From contig NZ_CP167068.1 of assembly GCF_051055405.1 (NCBI RefSeq), positions 1,922,001 to 1,986,000 on the forward strand: a stretch of 64,000 bases of DNA, written 5' to 3'. The first letter of the stretch is position 1, and every line of letters begins with the position of its first letter. The stretch comes from Pseudolachnospira sp051055405 (GTDB taxonomy: Bacteria > Bacillota > Clostridia > Lachnospirales > Lachnospiraceae). Under the pieces are notes generated by a model. The model was not told the origin of the DNA. It was given only the letters and a program-made list of their open reading frames with translations, and made no database searches. Positions 52,000 through 60,773 of this stretch are shown in pieces. Position numbers and translations under genes: made by a program.

Positions 52000-52910
52000 A
52001 TACGACTCATTGTACCGTTTAATACATTAAAGTATTCATCCAGTCGTCTATCCACATATTCACCGATCAGTTCAATCATTGCATCGGCGTTGCCGTCACG
52101 GTAATAAGCGTCAAAAGCATCGTAATAACGCTTACGATCGGTGAATTTTACGTTGATAGCGGGATAACCGTTGCGAATCAAATCAAGATTGAGTATCAGT
52201 CTGCCGGTTCTGCCGTTGCCGTCAATAAAGGGATGTATACCCTCAAATTCAAGATGAAAGCGTGCAATGCGTTCGATGATGTGCATTGTCTGCTCCCGTT
52301 CTTTATTTACCGCAAGCAGTTCCGTCATTTTCGGCTCGATCAAATAGGGCTGGACAGGCTCGGTATAAGCGCCCATAATACGCACGGGGATAGCGCGGTA
52401 CACGCCTTTATCCTGCGGTCTGTTTATCAGAACGAGGGAATGGATATTTTTAATAACGCTCTCAGTTAGGTCGATTCCCTTGGTGGCAATATCCTGCACA
52501 TACATAAAAGCATCACGGTGTCCCACGGCTTCAAGGTGATCCTTCATCGGTTTTTGGTCAATGGTCATACCCTCTAAAACCATTGCGGTTTCCTTTAGTG
52601 TAAGGGTGTTGCCTTCGATAGCGTTGGAGTTATAGGTAAACTCCACCATAAATTCTTCACGAAGGCGCTCCACTTCGCCCTCGGTCAGAGGACGCATCTT
52701 TTGAAGCTGTTCCTTTTTGCCGTCAATGACGGTCAGGAGCGCAGCACGATTGGTACGCCCGTCAACAGGCTTTTCAGCGTTCGCTGGAATCATATACAAC
52801 TTACCACGACGTACCATACCGGGGATCTTACCTTCCGTACACAGGACACGAACACGTCGAGGGGAAATGCCCCATTTTGCTGCCGCTTCTGCCACTTTTA
52901 TATAATCCAT
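51996..52910 (-). CDS. Fic/DOC family protein with N-terminal helix-turn-helix
   Basis: The protein has 304 residues. Residues 1-50 look like an excisionase-type DNA-binding domain (EAAAKWGISPRRVRVLC, then GKIPGMVRRGKLYMIP). YNSNAIEGNTLT near 93 matches the inhibitory S/T-x-x-x-E-G motif of Fic proteins, placed before the catalytic domain (class II). IHPFIDGNGRTGRLILN near 215 is a full catalytic HPFxxGNGR. Fic enzymes transfer AMP or other groups to proteins. All active-site residues look intact and self-inhibited. Confidence 0.92.
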   Translation of the reverse strand: MDYIKVAEAAAKWGISPRRVRVLCTEGKIPGMVRRGKLYMIPANAEKPVDGRTNRAALLTVIDGKKEQLQKMRPLTEGEVERLREEFMVEFTYNSNAIEGNTLTLKETAMVLEGMTIDQKPMKDHLEAVGHRDAFMYVQDIATKGIDLTESVIKNIHSLVLINRPQDKGVYRAIPVRIMGAYTEPVQPYLIEPKMTELLAVNKEREQTMHIIERIARFHLEFEGIHPFIDGNGRTGRLILNLDLIRNGYPAINVKFTDRKRYYDAFDAYYRDGNADAMIELIGEYVDRRLDEYFNVLNGTMSRI

Positions 52911-53200
52911 AATGAGTTTCCTCCGTTAAAATCTTATGTCGAATACCATTATACCACTTTTAAGGAACAATAGTAACGAGTTTTTGTAAATTCTTTCCGA
53001 AATATTATTCCCCAAATATCGTTTCGGTATGAATTGAACTTTTTTAGTTAATTACTTGCTTTTTAAAACGCCGCTATTTATATTACAGACATACTGCAAG
53101 GTCTATTATAAAGGAATTAGTGACAGGCTTAAATCCAGTAGGGATATATGAACTGGAATTTATTTAGGCATTCAAAAAGGCTGAGAGTTTTTTCACGCAA
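52911..53200. other. AT-rich gap with possible gene remnant
   Basis: No intact gene is visible. Near 53095-53170 a plus-strand frame reads ELVTGLNPVGIYELEFI and stops, which looks like the end of a lost coding region. The Fic gene's -10 TATAAT lies near 52950-52955. Confidence 0.3.
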
Positions 53201-53204
53201 CAGC

Positions 53205-53233
53205 TTGAGAAAAAGGACGTTATATGCTATATT
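53205..53233 (+). promoter_or_regulatory. Promoter of ychF
   Basis: TTGAGA (53205-53210) and TATATT (53228-53233) are exactly 17 bp apart, about 105 bases before the ATG. Confidence 0.55.
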
Positions 53234-53343
53234 TATGCGTGGTAGTGTGTTCTTTTTTGCAAGTGTGGAAATGGTGTAACAGCCGAGCCGTCGAACGCTG
53301 AAAGCCTTGCAAATCAAGAAAAATCAAAGGAGAATGAGTATAT

Positions 53344-54441
53344 ATGAAATTGGGAATCGTCGGTCTGCCCAACGTTGGAAAAAGTACGTTATTCAATTCC
53401 TTGACCAAAGCTGGCGCCGAATCCGCTAATTATCCGTTTTGCACCATCGACCCTAATGTCGGTATCGTCACCGTTCCAGACTTCCGTCTTGGACTTTTGG
53501 CCAATATGTATCAGTCCCGGAAAGTCACCCCAGCCGTCATCGAATTTGTCGATATCGCCGGCCTGGTGAAAGGAGCCAGCAAGGGGGAAGGATTGGGAAA
53601 TCAGTTTCTCTCTAATATCCGGGAGGTAGACGCGATCGTCCATGTGGTACGCTGCTTTGAGGACACCAATGTCGTCCACGTAGACGGCAGCGTAGACCCC
53701 ATCCGGGATATCGAGACCATCAATCTGGAACTGATTTTTTCCGATCTAGAAATTTTAGAGCGCCGTATCGCGAAAACAGCCAAGGTTGCGCGAAACGACA
53801 AGGCTGCCGCGGCGGAACTAGAGACCCTGAACAAAGTCAAAGAATGGCTGGAAGCAGAAAAGCCCGCGAAGACCCTCGTCCCGGCAGATGATGAGGAAGC
53901 CGCACGGATCGCATCCTTCAATCTTTTGACGGCCAAGCCTGTAATCTATGCGGCCAATGTAAATGAAGACGATCTGGCGGATGACGGCTCATCCAATCCT
54001 TTTGTGCAGAAGGTTCGTGCCTTTGCCGCCGGGGAAGACAGCGAGGTCTTCGTGATCTGCGCGAAGATTGAGGAAGAAATCTCCGAACTGGAGGAAGATG
54101 AAAAGAAGATGTTCCTGGAAGATCTGGGACTGACCGAATCCGGCTTGGAAAAGCTGATCACTGCCAGCTATCATCTGTTAGGGCTGATCAGTTATCTCAC
54201 TGCCGGGGAGCAGGAAACCAGAGCGTGGACCATCAAAAAAGGCACAAAGGCTCCCCAGGCCGCCGGAAAAATCCATTCCGACTTTGAGCGTGGCTTTATC
54301 CGCGCCGAAGTGGTCAATTATCAGGCTCTTCTGGATGCAGGTTCTTATGCAGCCGCAAAGGAAAAGGGCGTGGTCGGTTTGGAAGGAAAGGAATATGTGG
54401 TTCAGGACGGCGATGTGATTTTGTTCCGCTTTAACGTCTAA
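53344..54441 (+). CDS. ychF: Redox-regulated ATPase YchF (OLA1 family)
   Basis: This is a P-loop protein of the Obg-like family that prefers ATP and binds ribosomes. The 365 residues include GIVGLPNVGKSTLFNSLTKA at the N terminus (G1), DIAGLVKGASKGEGLGNQFL near 70 (G3), a coiled coil near 135-165, the NVNE element in place of NKxD near 203, and the C-terminal TGS domain with AWTIKKGTKAPQAAGKIHSDFE (cut here). AAAGGAGAATGAG precedes the ATG. Confidence 0.98.
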   Translation: MKLGIVGLPNVGKSTLFNSLTKAGAESANYPFCTIDPNVGIVTVPDFRLGLLANMYQSRKVTPAVIEFVDIAGLVKGASKGEGLGNQFLSNIREVDAIVHVVRCFEDTNVVHVDGSVDPIRDIETINLELIFSDLEILERRIAKTAKVARNDKAAAAELETLNKVKEWLEAEKPAKTLVPADDEEAARIASFNLLTAKPVIYAANVNEDDLADDGSSNPFVQKVRAFAAGEDSEVFVICAKIEEEISELEEDEKKMFLEDLGLTESGLEKLITASYHLLGLISYLTAGEQETRAWTIKKGTKAPQAAGKIHSDFERGFIRAEVVNYQALLDAGSYAAAKEKGVVGLEGKEYVVQDGDVILFRFNV

Positions 54442-54514
54442 AATCCGGATACACATAGGACAAGCTCCGTTGGAAATAATAAGAAGAAATTTACTCAGAA
54501 AGGAAATAAAATCT

Positions 54515-54871
54515 ATGTTGGAAAATGGACAAGACTGCGATTGCAGCTGCTGCGACGGCGGCTGCTGCCCGGATGGAGAAGATCTGGTGATGACCCTGGA
54601 GCTGGACGATGGAACCCAATTAGTCTGCTCGGTTTTGACGATCTTTCCTGTGGATGGCAAACAGTACATCGCTCTGCTGCCGGACGGGGAAGACGAGGAG
54701 GACGGGGATGTATTCTTCTATCGCTATTCGGAAACCCCGGACGGTCAGCCGGTGCTTGGCTGCATCGAAGGAGACGACGAGTACGAAGCCGTCATCGACC
54801 GGTTTGATGAGATTTTAGATGAAGAGGAATACGACGAACTAGTTCCGGCCAGCGAGGGAGAGTTCGAGTAA
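54515..54871 (+). CDS. DUF1292 domain-containing protein
   Basis: The protein has 118 residues starting at MLENGQDCDC behind AGAAAGGAA; the frame is open 15 codons further. The DUF1292 core is VMTLELDDGTQLVCSVLTIF, YIALLPDGEDEEDGDVFFYRY (cut here) and DRFDEILDEEEYDEL. The family is small, acidic and common in Firmicutes; its function is unknown. The first 15 residues carry six Cys (CDCSCCDGGCC), a metal-binding pattern not present in every member. Confidence 0.88.
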   Translation: MLENGQDCDCSCCDGGCCPDGEDLVMTLELDDGTQLVCSVLTIFPVDGKQYIALLPDGEDEEDGDVFFYRYSETPDGQPVLGCIEGDDEYEAVIDRFDEILDEEEYDELVPASEGEFE

Positions 54872-54888
54872 AAACCAACAAGCAGGCA

Positions 54889-54929
54889 ACAGCCGACGGA
54901 TATGCAAATGATCCGACGGCTGTTTTTCA
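54889..54929 (+). terminator. Terminator after ychF-DUF1292
   Basis: ACAGCCG-GGAT and ATCC-CGGCTGT pair around ATGCAAATG, followed by TTTTTC. Confidence 0.8.
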
Positions 54930-54987
54930 TTTCGGTGGAGTATCCGAGACCGTATGGTCCTAACATCCACTCATCCAAAAATTCCTC

Positions 54988-55452
54988 TTACTCATCATTT
55001 TTCACTTTATACAAATTCGCGTTCATTTTTTTGACCATCTGCTTGCCCCAAACAAATTGCAAAATCCAGATCATGACAAAAATCAAAACAAAAATCCCAA
55101 AATAGCTCAAAAATCCCGCCATACTATGTTCCATCCAGTACGTAAAATAAGCCACCGGCATCATGATTACGGAAACAATGCCAAAATAAATCCCGGTCTG
55201 CTTCACAATACTCCAGCTTTCGATTTCCCATATCACAGAACTTGCCCCAAAACCCGCGCCCAGCAGCCCAGAAAGGAGCGCCTGGAAAAGAACCGCATAG
55301 ATTTCATTTCCCATGACGGAGATAAGTTCCGGCACACAAGGCGAGTAATATCCATCTGCCCATACAAGAGAAATCAATATCGTAATGCAATATCCGATGG
55401 TTATTCCAAGCGGGAACCCTAAAATACCACGTAGAATCAGTTTCTTTTTCAT
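54988..55452 (-). CDS. DUF3021 family membrane protein
   Basis: The start is MKKKLILRGILGF (55452), behind GGGGGAAG; the frame is open 31 codons further. The 154 residues have four helices (about 5-30, 45-68, 80-105, 112-135) with GFPLGITIGYCIT and a basic end. DUF3021 proteins nearly always pair with a LytTR-domain regulator, as here. The membrane protein probably holds its regulator inactive; the signal is unknown. Confidence 0.85.
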   Translation of the reverse strand: MKKKLILRGILGFPLGITIGYCITILISLVWADGYYSPCVPELISVMGNEIYAVLFQALLSGLLGAGFGASSVIWEIESWSIVKQTGIYFGIVSVIMMPVAYFTYWMEHSMAGFLSYFGIFVLIFVMIWILQFVWGKQMVKKMNANLYKVKNDE

Positions 55453-55463
55453 CTTCTTCCCCC

Positions 55464-55904
55464 TTATATTCCTAATAGCTTTTTTATCTTTGAAACATAC
55501 CGCCTGGAAACATACGTCGTGGTTCCATTGGACAATTTGACGCAAATGGTACCCGTAAAACTCAAGTCAAAATTGCAGACTTGTTTTAAGTTGATAATCT
55601 CCGAATTTGAAATGCGAATAAACTGCTCCGGATTCAACCGTTCCTCTACCTCATACAATCGAAGGCGCAGCGTATATTCTCCTCGGTTCGTAACAGCGAA
55701 AACCTTTCCCGCCCCCGCATAAATCCGAATCAATTCCGCTTGCTCCAATACTTCTATTTTCTCGTCTTTACTGCCAGAAATAATTTGCGGAGTACATTCT
55801 GATATCCGTTTTACGATATTGTTCACATCGTCCGTCACGGCATTCGTCAGTATCAATACTTTCGGTTCCGTGTAGGAACTGTCGATTTTTATCTCGACTT
55901 GCAT
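55464..55904 (-). CDS. LytTR-domain transcriptional regulator
   Basis: The protein has 146 residues. There is no receiver domain; the C-terminal half (about 45-146) is a LytTR DNA-binding domain, with EVLEQAELIRIYAGAGKVFAV, EERLNPEQFIRISNSEIINL and YVSRRYVSKIKKLL. This short form is the one regulated by a partner DUF3021 membrane protein, encoded 11 bases downstream. A large dyad lies just upstream of the gene. Confidence 0.9.
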   Translation of the reverse strand: MQVEIKIDSSYTEPKVLILTNAVTDDVNNIVKRISECTPQIISGSKDEKIEVLEQAELIRIYAGAGKVFAVTNRGEYTLRLRLYEVEERLNPEQFIRISNSEIINLKQVCNFDLSFTGTICVKLSNGTTTYVSRRYVSKIKKLLGI

Positions 55905-55936
55905 GAGATTCCCCCCTTCCCGATATCATCATAGAG

Positions 55937-55990
55937 TTCCGGTACCAAACGCTCTCCGGCGAAAACCTGTTTGCCACCGGAATCATTATA
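55937..55990 (-). promoter_or_regulatory. LytTR gene promoter region with 14-bp dyad
   Basis: On the minus strand a TATAAT (55985-55990) is followed by TTCCGGTGGCAAAC (55969-55982) and GTTTGGTACCGGAA (55937-55950), which form a 14-bp inverted repeat with two mismatches. It may be the autoregulatory site of the LytTR protein. Confidence 0.5.
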
Positions 55991-56007
55991 GAAAAAAAAT
56001 CGACCGA

Positions 56008-56041
56008 CTTCCATCCATTTTCCGTAGTCGGTCGATTTCAA
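56008..56041 (-). terminator. Terminator after the BceS-like kinase
   Basis: AAATCGACCGACT and AGTCGGTCGATTT form a perfect 13-bp stem; A/T runs follow. Confidence 0.85.
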
Positions 56042-56087
56042 AGGATAAGTGGTTAAAATCCAATCCGTTCCTGCCCGTTGAAGGTAT

Positions 56088-57086
56088 TCAAAGCTGAAAA
56101 ATCAACCGAATACCAAAGCCCTGACCAGTAATGGAAATCGGCTCCAATTCCACTTTGACACACAGCTTCTTTGCATACTGTTTCACCAGATACAGCCCCA
56201 TGCCCGTAGCTTTTTGGCGGTCTGGGTGGCTTCCCGTAAAGCCTTTGTCAAAAAGAAAGGGCGCGTCTTCCGGCGGCACGCCTCGCCCATTATCACGAAT
56301 CGCGAGAAACACCGTATCGCCTTCCTGCCAGGCGGCTGCCGATACTTTGGCATCCTTAGCGTCCGCATATTTTATGGCATTTCCAAGGAGCTGGGAAATC
56401 AGGAAAATCAGCACTCTTTTGTCTGACACGACCGTCAGGGGCGTCAAATCCAGACAAAGGGCAATCTGTTTTTCCTCTGCGAAGGCCCGATATTCTGCCA
56501 TCGCCTCCTCGACACACAAATCCAGGCGAACCGCGGCATATTTCTCATCGGCATGTTTGATCTGAAGACGGGCATAATACAAAATCCGCTCTACATTTTC
56601 ATTTATCTGATGCTGCACATAATTCATCCTACCATAGACATAGGGCGTCATCTCCTCTTTATGGTTTTCCAGAACTAAGGTAGAAAGAGATAGAGGCGTT
56701 TTCATTTCATGCACCCAAGCCTCTATATACTCCCGGTAAGACGCAAGCTCTATGGTTTTCTCATTGATCTGATCTTGTTGTTCCGTCATTCTGGAAAACA
56801 AGCGTTCAATCTCTTCACTCCACGCTTCCCCTGCAGCCTGTATCAAAGCCTCTTTGCCTGCTCTCTCCGGCATCTCCAGAAAATGTTCCAGCGCCTCCGC
56901 GATCTTCTTTCGCCTGCGTTGTTCCAGAAAAATTCCTATCGCGGTAATGAACACGGTAAAAAGAATGAGAAACAAGCTAATGCTCATCAAAGCATCCGGA
57001 CGTAATATCCACACTAAAAAAATGAACGCCAAATCTGTCACTAAAAACAGCGTCAACCAGTGATTTCTTCGCATTCTCCCGGCCAT
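56088..57086 (-). CDS. BceS-like intramembrane-sensing histidine kinase
   Basis: The protein has 332 residues. Two helices (about 12-30 and 35-55) with almost no loop between them are the mark of BceS-type kinases that sense through their transporter. A coiled linker leads to the phospho-acceptor motif YIEAWVHEMKTPLSL near 135. LLGNAIKYADAKD near 235, DNGRGVPPEDAPFLFDKGF near 275 and GMGLYLVKQYAKKL near 300 form the ATPase. An in-frame GTG three bases upstream overlaps the regulator stop. Confidence 0.92.
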   Translation of the reverse strand: MAGRMRRNHWLTLFLVTDLAFIFLVWILRPDALMSISLFLILFTVFITAIGIFLEQRRRKKIAEALEHFLEMPERAGKEALIQAAGEAWSEEIERLFSRMTEQQDQINEKTIELASYREYIEAWVHEMKTPLSLSTLVLENHKEEMTPYVYGRMNYVQHQINENVERILYYARLQIKHADEKYAAVRLDLCVEEAMAEYRAFAEEKQIALCLDLTPLTVVSDKRVLIFLISQLLGNAIKYADAKDAKVSAAAWQEGDTVFLAIRDNGRGVPPEDAPFLFDKGFTGSHPDRQKATGMGLYLVKQYAKKLCVKVELEPISITGQGFGIRLIFQL

Positions 57087-57757
57087 CACTCGTCCACCTC
57101 CAACAGATACCCTTTCCCACGGACGGTTTTTACCGCCTGAACCAATCCGATCTCCGCTAGATCTTTGCGCAGTCTGGTCATATTGACCTGTAAAATATTT
57201 TCATCCACAAATATGTCCGTCCCCCAAACCTCCATAAAAATTTCCTCTTTGGAGACAAGCTGCGGATGCTGCTGCATGAGAAGCCGTAAAATTTTCCCCT
57301 CTGTCTCCGGTAAAATCCGCTCAGTATTTTGCCATATCAGCTGATAAGTGCTGGTGTCCAAAGAAAGCGATCCTGCCTGGATGACATGCTTTACTTTACC
57401 ATAGGTCTGCAATAATCGTTCTGCCCTGGCGATCAGCCTGGCAGGATGGCAGGGTTTTGTCAAAAAATCATCCGCACCGAGGCCAAGAGCAGTCAATTCG
57501 TCGGAAAGCGTATCTCTTGCCGTCAGGATTAAAATGGGAAAGGATGCCCTCGCTTTCAGCCATTTACATAATTCATACCCGGATTTTCCGGGAAGATTCA
57601 CATCCAAAACCACCAGATCCGGATGGCTATCCAGCACTTCCCTCTCCACCGCGGCAAAGGAAGAGATACCCGAAGTCTGGTATCCCTTTCTTTGAAAAGT
57701 CTGTATCATCTCTTCGCAGAGATAAGCATCATCTTCTACAATCATGATCCGTGTCAT
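57086..57757 (-). CDS. BceR-like OmpR-family response regulator
   Basis: The start is MTRIMIVEDDAYLCEEM (57757) behind GGAGGCGG; the frame is open 21 codons further. The receiver has LVVLDVNLPGKSG with the phospho-Asp near 52 and LTKPCHPARLIAR near 100. The C-terminal winged helix ends with VDENILQVNMTRLRKDL and VRGKGYLL. By gene context it activates the BceAB-like transporter genes when the kinase reports peptide antibiotic. Confidence 0.94.
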   Translation of the reverse strand: MTRIMIVEDDAYLCEEMIQTFQRKGYQTSGISSFAAVEREVLDSHPDLVVLDVNLPGKSGYELCKWLKARASFPILILTARDTLSDELTALGLGADDFLTKPCHPARLIARAERLLQTYGKVKHVIQAGSLSLDTSTYQLIWQNTERILPETEGKILRLLMQQHPQLVSKEEIFMEVWGTDIFVDENILQVNMTRLRKDLAEIGLVQAVKTVRGKGYLLEVDE

Positions 57758-57769
57758 ATGCCGCCTCCA

Positions 57770-57798
57770 CTTATAAACGTTGCCCTTGTCAATTGAAA
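57770..57798 (-). promoter_or_regulatory. Candidate internal promoter of the bceRS-like genes
   Basis: TTTCAA (57793-57798) and TATAAG (57770-57775) are 17 bp apart on the minus strand, between permease stop and regulator start. The -35 overlaps the TCAATTGA motif. Confidence 0.4.
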
Positions 57799-57820
57799 GT
57801 ATCCATGCTTCATGATGCAA

Positions 57821-59815
57821 TTAAGGAAGTTCTCGTATCTCACGGCATGCCATTCGTTTTACCACCCAGATATAGATCACTTCCATCAACACAAAAGCAA
57901 GCAGTGCGCCTCCGGCCAACAGGCTAACCGTACCAACCGACGTACCAACCGGCAGCCTTGTAACGCTTGAAAATAGCGAGACGACGGCAGCGACGCTGTT
58001 TATGATGGAAACCCCAAGGGCCAGCGAGAAAAACGTCTGTATCTGCTTTTTAACCGAAGAACAGGCTTCCGCTTTTCCCGCGCCAAGCGCGAAAAGCGTA
58101 TGATAACGGCTTTTATTCTGCCGCTGCCCAATCAGGTATTTTAGGCCAATGACCGTATTCGCAATCAGAAAAAACAGAATGCCAAGATAGATCGTCAGAT
58201 AGCTGGCTCCAACCGAATAGAAAAGATTCCGCCCGATTCCCGTCAGATAACTGTCGTATTCAAAGCCTGCATCCGCCAACTTTTGATCCACTTCCTGAAT
58301 TGCCTGCATCAACCCATATTCTTCGATAAACTCGTCCGCCAGGTGAACATTCTGGCAATACGGCCCGCTCTCCCGCGCAATTTCCCCATAGAGCGTATCC
58401 GGCACAATCAGAGCCATATAAAGCGTAATCGAACGATCCGCCACAATATTATCGTAAAAAAGTTCTGGACAGATCTCATACTCTTCCCCCCGTATTCCAA
58501 TCGAAGCGCCCTTTTTCAAAGCCTGCTCCAAAATCTCATAAAACTTCACATAGTTTCGATCCTCCGAAGTGTAGAGAGCCACTTTCTTTTGATCTAGCTC
58601 TATTTCCGGCTCTCCCATAGCTTTTCTAATATTGTTATAGGAGCTTTCCGAAATCACATAATCCACATGGGCATTTTCCACCATGTTATCGCTTTCCGGA
58701 ATCGACGCAAGCGTCTGTTTGAATGTTTTCAGATCAAAGTCGTCTTTTACCATGGACAAGTACATGGGATAAGAAACTTTTACCTTTTCCCGGATATCCT
58801 CCTGCTCCAAAAAGGCGGTGATTTTCTGGGGACTTCCAAAGATAGATAAATCCGTGGAATGGCCGTTCGCCGTGCGCCCCAGACCAATGGAAATCCCATA
58901 AGACGCACAAGAAAGCGCCATCAGCAAAAGTAAGGAGGCGATGGACAACGCTTTATACTGGCCAATTACCTGCTCCTGTACCTGCCTGCCGGTAAAGGTT
59001 TCCAGCCCCTTTGCCAATTCCTGTTTCCTGCAAATCCGTCTCCCCAACAGGCCTCCCAACCCCTTATAGAGGAAAAAGGTTCCGAGAATCCCCGACAGCA
59101 GCAACCCGAAAATAGTGGTGATTTCCAGTCTTTTTAGCTGAAAGATTCCAAGGTAATAGGCAATCAGCAGTAACAAAATTCCAGCAAAAAAGAAAAACCT
59201 GCTTTTCTTCTGAGATAATCGCACCTGCTTTTGGGCCGCGTTGGAGCGCAAAAGCTGGGCCGGCTCTTCTCTCCCCAGCGGAATACAGATCACCAGCATG
59301 GAACAGATCTGCACAATCACAAAGCCGCATACGGTCCAAAGGATAGCGTCAGACGAAACGGAAAAGCGATGGCCGATAATTCCAAGCCCAACCCATTTTG
59401 CCGTCGCCATGCTGATTCCCTCAGTCAATAAAAGGGCGGCGGGCAGGCCGATGCCAAGGGAAACCAAACTGTTCCAAAAGGTTTCACAAAAAAGGGTTAT
59501 AAACAATCGGGAACGTTTCATGCCCAGCATCAAATATAGGCCAAATTCCCGGCGCCTGTTGTCCGTCTGGTATTTGCAGGCAAAATAAACAAGAAAAAAC
59601 ACAAAAAACAGCGATATCAGGTAAACAACCTGAAGCATCCTCAGCAACTTCTGAATCGCATCGCCTTCCATAGTCGCAAGAAAACGAATTACATCCTGGG
59701 TTTCTAGAGAAAGAAGCGTATAAAACGCAACAATCGCCACCACCAGCGAGCCAAAAAGCAGTCCGTTTCCCTTCCGGTTTTTGGCCGCGTTTCTCCGCAC
59801 TTGTTTAAAGAACAT
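57821..59815 (-). CDS. BceB-like ABC transporter permease
   Basis: The protein has 664 residues with ten helices: one near 20-40, three more by 165, four between about 200 and 310, then a large outer domain (about 315-525), and the last helices near 540, 605 and 635. The FtsX-type core and the big extracellular domain between helices 7 and 8 are typical of BceB permeases that free lipid II-cycle intermediates from bacitracin-like or lantibiotic peptides. The specific peptide is not predictable. It overlaps the ATPase gene by 11 bp. Confidence 0.92.
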   Translation of the reverse strand: MFFKQVRRNAAKNRKGNGLLFGSLVVAIVAFYTLLSLETQDVIRFLATMEGDAIQKLLRMLQVVYLISLFFVFFLVYFACKYQTDNRRREFGLYLMLGMKRSRLFITLFCETFWNSLVSLGIGLPAALLLTEGISMATAKWVGLGIIGHRFSVSSDAILWTVCGFVIVQICSMLVICIPLGREEPAQLLRSNAAQKQVRLSQKKSRFFFFAGILLLLIAYYLGIFQLKRLEITTIFGLLLSGILGTFFLYKGLGGLLGRRICRKQELAKGLETFTGRQVQEQVIGQYKALSIASLLLLMALSCASYGISIGLGRTANGHSTDLSIFGSPQKITAFLEQEDIREKVKVSYPMYLSMVKDDFDLKTFKQTLASIPESDNMVENAHVDYVISESSYNNIRKAMGEPEIELDQKKVALYTSEDRNYVKFYEILEQALKKGASIGIRGEEYEICPELFYDNIVADRSITLYMALIVPDTLYGEIARESGPYCQNVHLADEFIEEYGLMQAIQEVDQKLADAGFEYDSYLTGIGRNLFYSVGASYLTIYLGILFFLIANTVIGLKYLIGQRQNKSRYHTLFALGAGKAEACSSVKKQIQTFFSLALGVSIINSVAAVVSLFSSVTRLPVGTSVGTVSLLAGGALLAFVLMEVIYIWVVKRMACREIRELP

Positions 59816-60587
59816 TTGCGCTGCCTCCTCCCAACTGTGCCATCACAGCTACGATTCTTTCATAAAAAGCAGCCCGATTTTCTTTTTCCAAACTGCGGCG
59901 CAGCTCATGAAAGACAGAACCGTCCTGAATAAACAAAATACGGGAACAATAGCTTGCCGCATTGGCGTCGTGAGTAACCATCAAAATTGTTTTGTGTTGC
60001 TTTCGATTCACCTCCGCAAGCTTTTCCATCAAAATTTTTGAATTTTTACTGTCCAGAGACCCAGTGGGCTCGTCGGCCAGTACCACCTCCGGATTCGAAA
60101 TCAACGCCCTTGCCGCCGCAACCCGCTGCTTTTGTCCGCCGGACATCTGCGCAGGAAACTTATCCAACACGTCCGCGATATCCAGCATAGAAGCCCATTT
60201 TAAAATATCGGCTTTCGCCGCCTTTGCTGTCACTCCGTGTAAGGCCATCGGCAGGCTGATGTTTTCTTCAGCAGTCAAATTGTCCAACAGTTCAAATTCC
60301 TGGAACAGGTAGCCAATCTCTTTTCCCCGGTAGTTGGCCAGTTTAGCCCCTCGAAAACCGGAAATATCCTGTCCCCGCAAAACCACTTTGCCGGAACTCG
60401 GCTTGATCATGGTAGCGATACAATTGAGAAGGGTTGTTTTTCCAGAACCGCTGGCCCCCATGATACCAAGAAATTCCCCTTCCAGCACCTCAAAGGAAAT
60501 GCCCTTCAATGCCTCGGTTTTCGTACTCCCTTTGCCATATATTTTGGTAAGGCTTTCAATCTCCAAAATCCTGTCTGTAGTGTTCAT
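59805..60587 (-). CDS. BceA-like ABC transporter ATP-binding protein
   Basis: The protein has 260 residues. Walker A GIMGASGSGKTTLLNCI near 38, Q-loop YLFQEFELLDNLTAEENISLP (cut here) near 92, signature QMSGGQKQRVAAARAL near 147, Walker B VVLADEPTGSLD and H-loop LMVTHDANAA. This is the MacB/LolD-like subgroup that partners BceB-type permeases. AGGAGGATTTT precedes the ATG. It is the first gene of the four-gene module. Confidence 0.95.
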   Translation of the reverse strand: MNTTDRILEIESLTKIYGKGSTKTEALKGISFEVLEGEFLGIMGASGSGKTTLLNCIATMIKPSSGKVVLRGQDISGFRGAKLANYRGKEIGYLFQEFELLDNLTAEENISLPMALHGVTAKAAKADILKWASMLDIADVLDKFPAQMSGGQKQRVAAARALISNPEVVLADEPTGSLDSKNSKILMEKLAEVNRKQHKTILMVTHDANAASYCSRILFIQDGSVFHELRRSLEKENRAAFYERIVAVMAQLGGGSANVL

Positions 60588-60616
60588 AAAATCCTCCTAT
60601 CCGTTCTTTGATTCGA

Positions 60617-60645
60617 ATTATAATAAATCGGAATCAGAAACACCA
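60617..60645 (-). promoter_or_regulatory. Promoter of the bceAB-like operon
   Basis: TATAAT (60617-60622) with a weak -35 TGGTGT (60640-60645) 17 bp upstream on the minus strand. A weak -35 next to an upstream dyad is what an activator-dependent promoter looks like. Confidence 0.55.
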
Positions 60646-60662
60646 CTTACAGTTGCTGTAAG
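60646..60662 (-). promoter_or_regulatory. BceR-like operator dyad
   Basis: CTTACAG and CTGTAAG form a perfect inverted repeat around three bases, directly upstream of the weak -35. It agrees with the TNACA...TGTAA pattern described for BceR-type regulators, with one extra base between halves. Confidence 0.6.
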
Positions 60663-60773
60663 GTTCCCTTCAATTGAAAAAACGCTCCAATCCGTCCTTT
60701 TCATTTTAACACACTTCCCCAAGTGTGAAAACCACTCCTTTTCCAGCCGCACGCCCCCTTAATAAAGCGTTCT

